A stretch of DNA of 64,000 nt, taken from assembly GCF_001953985.1 (NCBI RefSeq), contig NZ_MBEI01000043.1:1-64000 (forward strand), in the 5' to 3' direction. The stretch is from Mycobacterium colombiense (lineage in GTDB: Bacteria > Actinomycetota > Actinomycetes > Mycobacteriales > Mycobacteriaceae). The translations under genes were made by a program, and so were the position numbers. Positions within the stretch are counted from its first letter, which is position 1. Every line of letters starts with the position of its first letter. The notes beneath the pieces are model-generated. The model was given only the letters and a program-made list of their open reading frames with translations, did not search any database and was not told the DNA's origin. Below are positions 55,527 to 64,000 of the stretch, one piece after another.

Positions 55527-56922
55527 AGGCCCGCCGCCGTTTGGCGGCGTCGCGCCGCTCGCTCACCCATAGCCGCAGGTTGTGCGCCATCGCGCGGCCG
55601 ATGATCCGCGGCGGCGGAACCATATAGAGGCTGTCGAGCAGCGAGAACCGCCGCAGGAACCATTCCGCCAGCACGGGTTCGGTCTCCGCGGCACCCAGGA
55701 ATTGATCGAACAGCGCCCCCGATGGCCGCCACCACCAGGGGATCGGCCCCTTGGTGCCGGCGTGGTGGAACGTGACGTCGCCGATCGCGTTCATCATCCA
55801 CACCGGGAAGGTGCTCTTGGCGGTGGCCCGGTTCAGCTCCGCGGCAACCCGATCGTCGGGGAACTGCAGCGCGCGGCGCAGGTGCCCGGCCTGCAGCGAC
55901 GTCATCGTCATGCCCTGCCCGAACGTGGGGTTGAAGCTGGCCACCGCGTCGCCGAAGGCGATGATGCCGCCCGGCAGGCGCTCCAGCTTGTCGTAGCGCC
56001 GCCACTTGCTGGCCGGGAAGGCGTGAAACGCAGGGTCCCCCAGCGGCTCGGCCCGCGTCAGCGCGGCGTGGAAGTGGGCCGGCAGCAGCTGCCGGGCAAG
56101 ATCCAGCATCTCCGGGAAGGTCCCCGGCGGTTTGGCGTTTGCCACGCCGAACGTGGTCAGCACCCAGGTGGCATCCTCGTAGCACAGCATGCCCAGCCCC
56201 AGCGACTGATCGTGCGAGGCGCCGGCGACCACCACCTTCTCCGCGATCAGCCCGTCGGGGATGGCGAACCGCTGGGTGGCGTAGTGGATGCCGATGTCCA
56301 TCGCCTGTTCGACCGGGCGCTCGAAGCCCCAATCGGTCAGCCACACCGGCAGCCGGGTCCCACGGCCGGCCGCGTCGACGACGAGGTCCGCGGCGATGAA
56401 CTCCGGGTCGTCGCCGTCGGCCCCGGCGGGATCCAGCAGCACGCCGGTCACCCGTTGCCGCGCGCGGTCGAACCGCGGCTCGGCCACCGAGCGGCGCGCC
56501 ACGGTGACGTTGTCGAGGTCGCGAACCCGTTTGCGCAACTGCCATTCCAGATGCGGGCGGCTGGGCACGTAGGCGGTGAACTCGTCGCGCAGGGTCTGCC
56601 CGGTGCCCAGCACGTGGCCCGCGGCGCCCAGGTGGATGCAATCGGGCCGATTCTCGAGTTTGATCACGCCGGCGGCCACCATGTCGTCGAGCAGGCCCGG
56701 GAAAAGGTCCTCGAATTCGATGGCCCCGCGGGCCATCAGCATGTGCAGGTGGCGGTCCTGGGGCACCGTCGCCCGGTTCGCCGGTTGGGCCGGCAACTCG
56801 TCGCGCTCGTACACCGTCACCCGCGAATACGAATCCGAAAGCACCCGCGCCGCGCAAAGACCAGCGATGCTGCCCCCGATGACCACGGCGTGGTCCCTGG
56901 CCGTTGCTGCGCTATCCGGCAT
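55504..56922 (-). CDS. FAD-dependent monooxygenase-like protein (Rv3254 homologue)
   Basis: This 472-residue protein is a flavoprotein of the aromatic hydroxylase/geranylgeranyl reductase superfamily. The FAD motif is AVVIGGSIAGLCAARVLSD and the second FAD segment is GGIIAFGDAVASFNPTFGQG. The middle region is DLVVDAAGRGTRLPVWL. No substrate is known. The ATG at 56922 starts the conserved core, and a TACTCT hexamer (56934-56929) 6 bp upstream suggests a leaderless transcript. The open frame extends upstream across the divergent permease region but is not conserved there. Confidence 0.9.
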   Translation of the reverse strand: MPDSAATARDHAVVIGGSIAGLCAARVLSDSYSRVTVYERDELPAQPANRATVPQDRHLHMLMARGAIEFEDLFPGLLDDMVAAGVIKLENRPDCIHLGAAGHVLGTGQTLRDEFTAYVPSRPHLEWQLRKRVRDLDNVTVARRSVAEPRFDRARQRVTGVLLDPAGADGDDPEFIAADLVVDAAGRGTRLPVWLTDWGFERPVEQAMDIGIHYATQRFAIPDGLIAEKVVVAGASHDQSLGLGMLCYEDATWVLTTFGVANAKPPGTFPEMLDLARQLLPAHFHAALTRAEPLGDPAFHAFPASKWRRYDKLERLPGGIIAFGDAVASFNPTFGQGMTMTSLQAGHLRRALQFPDDRVAAELNRATAKSTFPVWMMNAIGDVTFHHAGTKGPIPWWWRPSGALFDQFLGAAETEPVLAEWFLRRFSLLDSLYMVPPPRIIGRAMAHNLRLWVSERRDAAKRRRAFTAQPSP

Positions 56923-56980
56923 TCGCGGAGAGTACCCAGTACTGTGACGGACCAATGGTGCGTTGGGAAAGGGCGAATGC

Positions 56981-58498
56981 ATGGCCAATCGATGGCGGAC
57001 CAAGTCGATCGAGCAATCAATCGCCGATACCGACGAGCCGGACACCAAGCTCCGCAAGGACCTGACGTGGCGAGACCTGGTCGTGTTCGGCGTCGCGGTG
57101 GTGATCGGCGCCGGTATCTTCACGGTCACCGCATCGACGACCGGCGACATCACCGGCCCGGCGATCTGGGTGTCGTTCGTGATCGCGGCGGGCACCTGCG
57201 CGCTGGCCGCGCTGTGCTATGCCGAGTTCGCCTCGATGCTGCCGGTGGCCGGTAGCGCGTACACGTTCTCCTACGCCACCTTCGGGGAGTTCCTGGCCTG
57301 GATCATCGGCTGGAACCTGCTGCTGGAGTTGGCGATCGGCGCGGCCGTGGTGGCCAAGGGCTGGTCGAGCTACCTGGGCACGGTGTTCGGATTCGCCGGC
57401 GGCACGGTCAAATTCGGCTCGGCCCAGGTGGACTGGGGGGCGCTGGTGATCGTCGGGGGCGTGGCGACCCTGATCGCGCTGGGCACCAAGTTGTCGTCCA
57501 GGTTCTCCGCGGTGGTCACCGCGATCAAGGTGTCGGTCGTGCTCTTCGTGGTCGTGGTCGGCGTCTTCTACATCAAGCGCGCCAACTACTCGCCGTTCAT
57601 CCCCAAGCCCGAAGCCGGTCGCGAGGCCAAAGGCATCGACCAGTCCGTGCTGTCGTTGCTGACCGGCGCGCAGAGCAGCCACTACGGCTGGTACGGCGTG
57701 CTGGCGGGGGCGTCCATCGTGTTCTTCGCGTTCATCGGGTTCGACATCGTCGCCACCATGGCCGAGGAGACCAAAAATCCGCAGCGCGACGTGCCGCGGG
57801 GCATCCTGGCGTCGCTGGGCATCGTCACGCTGCTCTACGTCGCGGTCGCCATCGTGCTGTCCGGGATGGTCTCCTACACCCAACTCAAGACCGTCCCGGG
57901 CCACGGGCAGGCGAACCTGGCCACCGCCTTCACCGCGAACGGTATCCACTGGGCGAGCAAGATCATCTCCATCGGCGCGCTGGCGGGACTGACCACCGTG
58001 GTGATGGTGCTGATGCTCGGCCAGTGCCGGGTCCTGTTCGCCATGGCGCGCGACGGGCTGTTGCCGCGATCGCTGGCCAAGACGGGCTCGCACGGGACCC
58101 CGGTGCGGATCACCGTGCTGGTCGCCTTGGTGGTCGCCGTGACGGCATCGGTATTCCCCATCACCAAGCTCGAGGAGATGGTGAACGTCGGAACCCTGTT
58201 CGCCTTCGTCCTGGTCTCGGCCGGCGTGATCGTCCTGCGCCGGACCCGGCCGGACCTGGAGCGGGGGTTCAAGGCGCCGTGGGTGCCGGTGCTGCCGATC
58301 GCCTCGATCGCCGCGTGCCTGTGGCTGATGCTCAACCTCACCGCGCTGACCTGGGTCCGGTTCGGGGTGTGGCTGGTGGTCGGCACGGCGATCTACGCCG
58401 GCTACGGCTACTGGCACTCGGTGCAGGGCCGGCGGGGGGAGGGGGAGACCGAGCACCGCGACGCCCTCGAGGTCGATCCGCACAGCCCGGTTCCCTAA
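56981..58498 (+). CDS. APC-family (cationic) amino acid permease (Rv3253c homologue)
   Basis: This 505-residue transporter has about twelve membrane helices and the APC fold. The first helix has VFGVAVVIGAGIFTVTAS, where GAGIF is the substrate backbone-binding motif. Other markers are FFAFIGFDIVATMAEETKNP and RDVPRGILASLGI of helix 6. It resembles the cationic amino acid transporter subgroup, so arginine, lysine or ornithine are likely substrates, but this is not certain. The ATG at 56981 has AAAGGG upstream. alkB follows after 99 bp. Confidence 0.92.
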   Translation: MANRWRTKSIEQSIADTDEPDTKLRKDLTWRDLVVFGVAVVIGAGIFTVTASTTGDITGPAIWVSFVIAAGTCALAALCYAEFASMLPVAGSAYTFSYATFGEFLAWIIGWNLLLELAIGAAVVAKGWSSYLGTVFGFAGGTVKFGSAQVDWGALVIVGGVATLIALGTKLSSRFSAVVTAIKVSVVLFVVVVGVFYIKRANYSPFIPKPEAGREAKGIDQSVLSLLTGAQSSHYGWYGVLAGASIVFFAFIGFDIVATMAEETKNPQRDVPRGILASLGIVTLLYVAVAIVLSGMVSYTQLKTVPGHGQANLATAFTANGIHWASKIISIGALAGLTTVVMVLMLGQCRVLFAMARDGLLPRSLAKTGSHGTPVRITVLVALVVAVTASVFPITKLEEMVNVGTLFAFVLVSAGVIVLRRTRPDLERGFKAPWVPVLPIASIAACLWLMLNLTALTWVRFGVWLVVGTAIYAGYGYWHSVQGRRGEGETEHRDALEVDPHSPVP

Positions 58499-58516
58499 CC
58501 ACTGCTTTACAAACAA

Positions 58517-58542
58517 GCGTCTTTTGTCTAGACAGAAGACGC
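58517..58542. promoter_or_regulatory. 26-bp near-perfect palindrome, candidate operator of alkB operon
   Basis: A palindrome with outer arms GCGTCTT/AAGACGC and core TGTCTAGACA has only one mismatched pair in 26 bp. It lies 55 bp before the alkB ATG and would cover the -35 region; a TAGGTA hexamer lies at 58548-58553. It is the obvious site for the TetR regulator encoded at the operon's end. Confidence 0.75.
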
Positions 58543-58597
58543 AAACATAGGTATTGTCCAACCTCAACGTGGTGTGACTCACAAGGAGGTTTGGCCT

Positions 58598-59848
58598 ATG
58601 ACCACATTCGAACCGCAGCTGAGCCGGGAATCCGAGCCGCTCGCCTGGCGGGACAAGAAGCGCCGCCTATGGCTGATGGGGCTGATCGCCCCGACGGCGT
58701 TGTTCGTGATGCTGCCGCTGATGTGGGGTCTGAACCGGCTGGGCTGGCACGCCGCCGCGCAGGTGCCGCTGTGGATCGGGCCGATCCTGCTCTGGATCCT
58801 GCTGCCAATCCTCGACCTGCGTTTCGGGCCCGACGGGCAGAACCCGCCCGACGAGGTCATGGAGCGGCTGGAGAACGACAAGTACTACCGCTACTGCACC
58901 TACGTCTACATCCCGTTCCAGTACCTCAGCGTCGCCTTCGGCGCCTACCTGTTCACCGCCTCGAACCTGAGCTGGCTCGGCTTCGACGGCGGGCTCAGCT
59001 GGGCGGGCAAGCTCGGGCTGGCGCTGTCGGTCGGCGTGCTCGGCGGCGTCGGTATCAACACCGCCCACGAGATGGGCCACAAGAAGGACTCGCTGGAGCG
59101 CTGGCTGTCCAAGATCACCCTGGCGCAGACCTGCTACGGGCACTTCTACATCGAGCACAACCGCGGCCACCACGTGCGGGTCGCCACCCCCGAAGACCCC
59201 GCGTCGGCGCGCTTCGGCGAGACCTTCTGGGAGTTCTTGCCGCGCAGCGTGTTCGGCAGCCTGCGCTCGTCGCTGCGGCTGGAGGCGCAACGGATCCGCC
59301 GGCAGGGCGCCAGCCCGTGGCACCCCAAGACGTACGCTTCCAACGACGTCCTCAACGCCTGGCTGATGTCGGTGGTGCTGTGGGGCGCGCTGATCGCGAT
59401 CTTCGGCCCGGCGCTGATCCCCTTCGTGATCATCCAGGCGGTGTTCGGCTTCAGCCTGCTGGAATCGGTCAACTACCTGGAGCACTACGGCCTGCTGCGG
59501 CAGAAGAATTCGAGTGGCCGCTACGAGCGCTGCACCCCGGTGCACAGCTGGAACTCCGACCACGTGGTGACCAACCTGTTCCTCTACCACCTGCAGCGGC
59601 ACAGCGACCACCACGCCAACCCGACCCGGCGCTACCAGACGCTGCGCAGCATGGAGGGCGCGCCCAACCTGCCGAGCGGCTACGCGTCGATGATCTCGCT
59701 CACCTACTTCCCGCCGCTGTGGCGCAAGGTGATGGATCACCGGGTGCTGGCGCACTACGACGGCGACATCACCCGGGTCAATGTGCAACCCAGGCTGCGC
59801 GAGAAGCTGCTGGCGCGCTACGGGGCCCCGCAGGCGGGTGCGGCATGA
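58598..59848 (+). CDS. alkB: Transmembrane alkane 1-monooxygenase AlkB
   Basis: This 416-residue di-iron membrane hydroxylase (Rv3252c) oxidises medium-chain n-alkanes at the terminal carbon using rubredoxin electrons. The histidine boxes are HEMGHKK, HNRGHH and LQRHSDHH, plus NYLEHYGL. Six membrane helices are expected. The ATG at 58598 gives the H37Rv length and has AAGGAGG upstream. Its stop overlaps rubA as ATGA, starting the alkB-rubA-rubB-tetR operon. Confidence 0.97.
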   Translation: MTTFEPQLSRESEPLAWRDKKRRLWLMGLIAPTALFVMLPLMWGLNRLGWHAAAQVPLWIGPILLWILLPILDLRFGPDGQNPPDEVMERLENDKYYRYCTYVYIPFQYLSVAFGAYLFTASNLSWLGFDGGLSWAGKLGLALSVGVLGGVGINTAHEMGHKKDSLERWLSKITLAQTCYGHFYIEHNRGHHVRVATPEDPASARFGETFWEFLPRSVFGSLRSSLRLEAQRIRRQGASPWHPKTYASNDVLNAWLMSVVLWGALIAIFGPALIPFVIIQAVFGFSLLESVNYLEHYGLLRQKNSSGRYERCTPVHSWNSDHVVTNLFLYHLQRHSDHHANPTRRYQTLRSMEGAPNLPSGYASMISLTYFPPLWRKVMDHRVLAHYDGDITRVNVQPRLREKLLARYGAPQAGAA

Positions 59849-60018
59849 GCGCGTATCGCTGCCCCGGCTGCGACTACACCTACGACGAAGCGAAAGGCGC
59901 ACCGCGGGAAGGGTTTCCCGCGGGCACGCCCTTCGCCGACATCCCCGAGGACTGGTGCTGCCCCGATTGCGCGGTGCTCGAGAAGGCCGATTTCGAAACC
60001 ATAGGAGTGAACCGATGA
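59845..60018 (+). CDS. rubA: Rubredoxin RubA (AlkG1-type)
   Basis: This 57-residue rubredoxin binds one iron through C6/C9 (CPGC) and C39/C42 (CPDC), with an extra Cys38 next to the second pair. It lies in the alkane hydroxylase operon between alkB and a second rubredoxin, coupled on both sides by 4-bp overlaps. In alkane systems this first type often cannot replace the second as AlkB's electron donor. Confidence 0.96.
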   Translation: MSAYRCPGCDYTYDEAKGAPREGFPAGTPFADIPEDWCCPDCAVLEKADFETIGVNR

Positions 60019-60200
60019 GCGTCGACTACAAGCTCTTCATCTGCGTGCAGTGCGGATTCGAGTACGACGAGGCCAAGGGCTGGCCGGAAGACGGCATCGC
60101 CCCCGGCACCCGGTGGGACGACATCCCCGAGGACTGGAGCTGCCCGGATTGCGGTGCGGCCAAGACCGATTTCGAGATGGTGGAGATCGCCCGTTCGTGA
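60015..60200 (+). CDS. rubB: Rubredoxin RubB (AlkG2-type)
   Basis: This 61-residue rubredoxin has iron ligands C10/C13 (CVQC) and C43/C46 (CPDC) and the conserved [12 protein letters not shown] end. It is the likely direct electron donor to AlkB. Its ATG overlaps the rubA stop and its stop overlaps the GTG of the TetR gene, all by 4 bp. Confidence 0.96.
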   Translation: MSVDYKLFICVQCGFEYDEAKGWPEDGIAPGTRWDDIPEDWSCPDCGAAKTDFEMVEIARS

Positions 60201-60883
60201 CCGCCTGCGACGCCGCGGAAGAGGCCGACGTGCGGCAAGAAACCGATTCCGGGGCCCGAGCCGCTATTGTCGCGCCTGTGAAGCGGATGCCCTACGCCGA
60301 GGCGTCGCGTGCCCTGCTGCGCGACTCGGTGCTGGACGCGATGCGTGATCTGCTGCTGACCCGGGACTGGTCGGCCATCACCCTGTCCGACGTCGCCCGC
60401 GCCGCGGGCATCAGCCGGCAGACGATCTACAACGAGTTCGGTTCCCGGCAGGGCCTGGCGCAGGGGTACGGCCTGCGCCTGGCCGACCGGCTGGTCGACG
60501 CCGTCAACGCCGCGCTGGAAGCCAACGTCGGCAACATCTTTGAGGCGTTCCTGCAGGGCTTCCGCGACCTGTTCACCGAGTTATCGGCGGACCCGCTGGT
60601 GATCTCGCTACTCACGGGCGTGGCCAAGCCGGACCTGCTGCAGATCATCACCACCGACAGTGCCCCCATCATCAACCGCGCCTCGGAACGGCTGACGGCG
60701 GCGCTGACCCACAGCTGGGTGGCCACCAGCGACGAGGACGCCGGGGTGCTGGCGCGGGCCATCGTGCGGCTGGCGCTGAGCTATGTCTCGATGCCGCCGG
60801 AGGCGGACCACGACGTGGCGGCCGATCTGGCCCGGTTGATGACGCCGTTCGCGGAGCGTCACGGCGTCATCAACGTTCCCTGA
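60197..60883 (+). CDS. TetR-family regulator of the alkane operon (Rv3249c homologue)
   Basis: This 228-residue TetR protein closes the alkB operon. The helix-turn-helix is [20 protein letters not shown] (about residues 60-79), after a longer N-terminal tail. The GTG at 60197 overlaps the rubB stop as GTGA; a later GTG near 60279 would give a shorter protein lacking the tail. The C-terminal domain probably senses alkanes or fatty acid products. The palindrome at 58517-58542 is its likely operator, giving negative feedback. Confidence 0.92.
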   Translation: MTACDAAEEADVRQETDSGARAAIVAPVKRMPYAEASRALLRDSVLDAMRDLLLTRDWSAITLSDVARAAGISRQTIYNEFGSRQGLAQGYGLRLADRLVDAVNAALEANVGNIFEAFLQGFRDLFTELSADPLVISLLTGVAKPDLLQIITTDSAPIINRASERLTAALTHSWVATSDEDAGVLARAIVRLALSYVSMPPEADHDVAADLARLMTPFAERHGVINVP

Positions 60884-60981
60884 CCCGCGAGGCGCGGCCA
60901 CCCGCGACTACAGTGGCGCAAGAACATACCTAAGCTAATTACCGCTTGGATCCGAGCGAGCCGAAGAAGGAAGAACACGTT

Positions 60982-62454
<1,473 letters not shown>

Positions 62455-62463
62455 GCCGCCCGA

Positions 62464-62497
62464 CCGCCGAGTGTCGCGCCAGCGTGGCACTCGGCGG
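62464..62497. terminator. Hairpin between sahH and tmk, related to the 45.3-kb repeat
   Basis: Arms CCGCCGAGTG and CACTCGGCGG form a perfect 10-bp stem with a 14-nt loop just after the sahH stop. It shares the GCCGAGTG/CACTCGGC arms with the repeat at 45282-45343. No T-tract follows. It may stop or process the sahH transcript. Confidence 0.5.
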
Positions 62498-62500
62498 CGA

Positions 62501-62506
62501 TAGGCT
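62501..62506 (+). promoter_or_regulatory. Candidate -10 hexamer of leaderless tmk
   Basis: TAGGCT ends 6 bp before the GTG start of tmk at 62513, directly after the hairpin. Confidence 0.55.
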
Positions 62507-62512
62507 CGCGCC

Positions 62513-63169
62513 GTGCTGATCGCGATCGAAGGCATTGACGGCGCCGGCAAGCGGACGCTGACGGACAAGCTTCGCAACCTTTTTCAGGCGGACGGCAAGT
62601 CGGTGGCCATGCTGGCCTTCCCGCGGTATGGGCGATCGGTGACGGCCGACCTCGCGGCCGAGGCGCTGCACGGCGAGCACGGCGACCTGGCGTCGTCGGT
62701 CTACGCGATGGCGACGCTCTTCGCGCTGGACCGTGCCGGGGCGATCGGCGAAATCGATGCGCTGCGCCGCGAGCACGACGTGGTGATCATGGATCGCTAC
62801 GTCGCCTCCAACGCGGCCTACACCGCCGCACGTCTGCACGAGGACGCGGCCGGGCCGGCCGTGGAGTGGATACACGCGCTGGAGTACGGGCGGCTCGGGC
62901 TGCCCGCGCCCGACTGGCAGGTGCTGCTCGCGGTGACGGCCGAGCTGGCCGGGCAGCGCGCCCGCAGCCGGGCCGAGGCCGATCCGGGCCGCGCCCGCGA
63001 CAGCTACGAACGCGACGACGGGCTGCAGCAACGCACCGCCGCGGTCTACGCCGGACTGGCCGCCGCGGGCTGGGGTGGTCCGTGGCTGAGCGTCGACGCG
63101 GACGTCGATCCGGGGCGGCTGGCCGCCATGTTGACCGGCGCCGAGGGCGCCGCGACGGCGCGGGACTGA
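62513..63169 (+). CDS. tmk: Thymidylate kinase Tmk
   Basis: This 218-residue enzyme (Rv3247c) phosphorylates dTMP to dTDP. The P-loop is EGIDGAGKRT, the conserved FPRYGRS binds the substrate phosphate region, and VVIMDRYVASNAAYTAARL is the DRY motif. The GTG start follows a -10-like hexamer. It is followed by mtrA after a 111-bp gap. The end is a little longer than the H37Rv protein. Confidence 0.96.
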   Translation: MLIAIEGIDGAGKRTLTDKLRNLFQADGKSVAMLAFPRYGRSVTADLAAEALHGEHGDLASSVYAMATLFALDRAGAIGEIDALRREHDVVIMDRYVASNAAYTAARLHEDAAGPAVEWIHALEYGRLGLPAPDWQVLLAVTAELAGQRARSRAEADPGRARDSYERDDGLQQRTAAVYAGLAAAGWGGPWLSVDADVDPGRLAAMLTGAEGAATARD

Positions 63170-63213
63170 TGCGCCGGGGTGGAGAAATAAGCGAAATTAA
63201 CGGAATTTGCATC

Positions 63214-63262
63214 CAAAATTGGCCATCGGGCCAAGAAACGCCCGTGTGGCGCCCCAATTTTG
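63214..63262. repeat. Spaced inverted repeat before mtrA
   Basis: Two 9-bp arms, CAAAATTGG (63214-63222) and CCAATTTTG (63254-63262), are separated by 31 bp upstream of the mtrA start. They are AT-rich in a GC-rich genome. They may be paired regulator sites or an RNA stem. Confidence 0.45.
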
Positions 63263-63280
63263 TCCCGATCTGGTGACACC

Positions 63281-63967
63281 ATGGACCCCATGAGGCAAAG
63301 GATTCTCGTCGTCGATGACGACGCTTCGCTCGCCGAGATGTTGACCATCGTGTTGCGGGGTGAGGGTTTCGACACCGCGGTCATCGGTGACGGCACCCAG
63401 GCCCTGACTGCGGTGCGCGAGCTGCGCCCCGATCTGGTGCTGTTGGACCTGATGCTGCCCGGCATGAACGGCATCGACGTGTGCCGGGTGTTGCGCGCCG
63501 ACTCCGGCGTGCCGATCGTGATGCTGACCGCCAAGACCGACACCGTCGACGTGGTCTTGGGCCTCGAGTCGGGTGCCGACGACTACATCATGAAGCCGTT
63601 CAAGCCGAAGGAACTGGTGGCCCGGGTGCGGGCGCGGCTGCGGCGCAACGACGACGAGCCCGCCGAGATGCTGTCCATCGCCGACGTCGAGATCGACGTG
63701 CCGGCGCACAAGGTCACGCGCAACGGCGAGCAGATCTCCCTGACGCCGCTGGAATTCGACCTGCTGGTGGCGTTGGCGCGCAAACCGCGGCAGGTGTTTA
63801 CTCGTGATGTGCTGCTCGAACAGGTGTGGGGCTATCGTCACCCGGCGGATACCCGCCTGGTGAACGTGCACGTCCAGCGTCTGCGCGCCAAGGTTGAGAA
63901 AGACCCTGAAAACCCGACCGTAGTGTTGACCGTTCGAGGAGTGGGTTACAAGGCCGGACCTCCGTGA
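63281..63967 (+). CDS. mtrA: Essential OmpR-family response regulator MtrA
   Basis: This 228-residue regulator (Rv3246c) controls cell division and replication genes with the kinase MtrB. The receiver domain has [14 protein letters not shown], phosphoacceptor D56 in [13 protein letters not shown] and AKTDTVDVV; the C-terminal winged helix has [20 protein letters not shown]. The ATG at 63281 gives the M. tuberculosis length and MDPMRQR start. The sequence looks almost identical to the M. tuberculosis protein. The end GTGA probably starts mtrB. Confidence 0.98.
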   Translation: MDPMRQRILVVDDDASLAEMLTIVLRGEGFDTAVIGDGTQALTAVRELRPDLVLLDLMLPGMNGIDVCRVLRADSGVPIVMLTAKTDTVDVVLGLESGADDYIMKPFKPKELVARVRARLRRNDDEPAEMLSIADVEIDVPAHKVTRNGEQISLTPLEFDLLVALARKPRQVFTRDVLLEQVWGYRHPADTRLVNVHVQRLRAKVEKDPENPTVVLTVRGVGYKAGPP

Positions 63968-64000
63968 CCGGCGGCGACGTTGTAAAGCGTCGCGTTAGGG
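63964..64000 (+). CDS. mtrB: Probable 5' end of sensor kinase gene mtrB (cut by window)
   Basis: A GTG overlapping the mtrA stop (GTGA) opens a frame of 12 codons ([12 protein letters not shown]) to the window edge. mtrB follows mtrA in all mycobacteria I know. The start is a guess; a later start outside the window is possible. Confidence 0.4.
   Translation, partial: MTGGDVVKRRVR

Noticed and set aside
58024..60018. 664-residue open frame merging permease, alkB and rubA regions
   Set aside because: It runs out of frame through the permease and alkB and joins rubA only at its end; the real rubA start is the ATG at 59845.
60884..60981. SAM/SAH riboswitch before sahH
   Set aside because: The 97-bp gap shows no stem set or conserved core of known SAM or SAH riboswitches; a plain promoter and ribosome site explain it.

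Overview
This window is chromosomal DNA of a slow-growing non-tuberculous Mycobacterium, most likely Mycobacterium avium complex or a close relative. The evidence is high G+C, two PPE genes, and a gene order that matches, in reverse, the M. tuberculosis H37Rv stretch from about Rv3296 (lhr) to Rv3246c (mtrA). H37Rv comparisons are from memory, not from an alignment. I see no tRNA, rRNA, insertion sequence, phage gene or CRISPR array, and no clear pseudogene. Sixty genes are complete; lhr (3' end missing) and a probable mtrB start are cut by the window edges.

Layout. 1-8.3 kb: lhr, a TetR regulator, and a lysine-catabolism island (pcd, a DUF1338/HglS-type 2-oxoadipate decarboxylase, lrpA, lat). 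8.5-11.3 kb: the SigF locus (small membrane protein, usfY, rsbW, sigF) plus a convergent STAS anti-sigma antagonist gene that H37Rv lacks here. 11.4-17.9 kb: acyl-CoA carboxylase genes accA3, accD5 and accE5, with sulfur-transfer genes (SufE-like, sseA) and maf. 17.9-24.6 kb: a KstD-like flavoprotein, birA, a PH-domain membrane protein, GtrA, purK-purE and fadE25. 24.8-31.4 kb: an insertion relative to H37Rv with an RsbU-type phosphatase, a CHASE3-type histidine kinase, an Rcp1-like response regulator, then pstS2-like and pknD. 31.4-40 kb: CoA transferase, SAM methyltransferase, CDF-like protein, the zinc efflux pair pacL1-ctpC, and two PPE genes. 40-50 kb: cell-wall genes (lcp1, rmlD, wbbL, manB), the DNA methyltransferase mamA with a coupled Nudix gene, and F420 genes fbiA-fbiB. 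50-57 kb: whiB2, pmmA, a SIS-like gene, manA and a flavin monooxygenase. 57-64 kb: amino-acid permease, alkB-rubA-rubB-TetR alkane hydroxylase operon, sahH, tmk, mtrA.

How the genes work together. The strongest theme is general stress signalling. The window holds SigF, its anti-sigma factor, a STAS antagonist, an RsbU-like phosphatase with its own sensor kinase and receiver protein, and PknD, a kinase linked to SigF control in M. tuberculosis. Four sites fit the mycobacterial SigF promoter (GGTT or GTTT, 16-17 bp, GGGTA): before the Rv3289c homologue, in the gap before rsbW, before the STAS gene and before pstS2-pknD. A self-reinforcing SigF partner-switching network is my inference. The lysine island could carry lysine to 2-hydroxyglutarate apart from one transamination. 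The mannose/rhamnose genes and lcp1 serve the arabinogalactan linker and mannosylated envelope. Many genes have a TANNNT -10 hexamer 6-9 bp before the start codon, suggesting leaderless transcripts.
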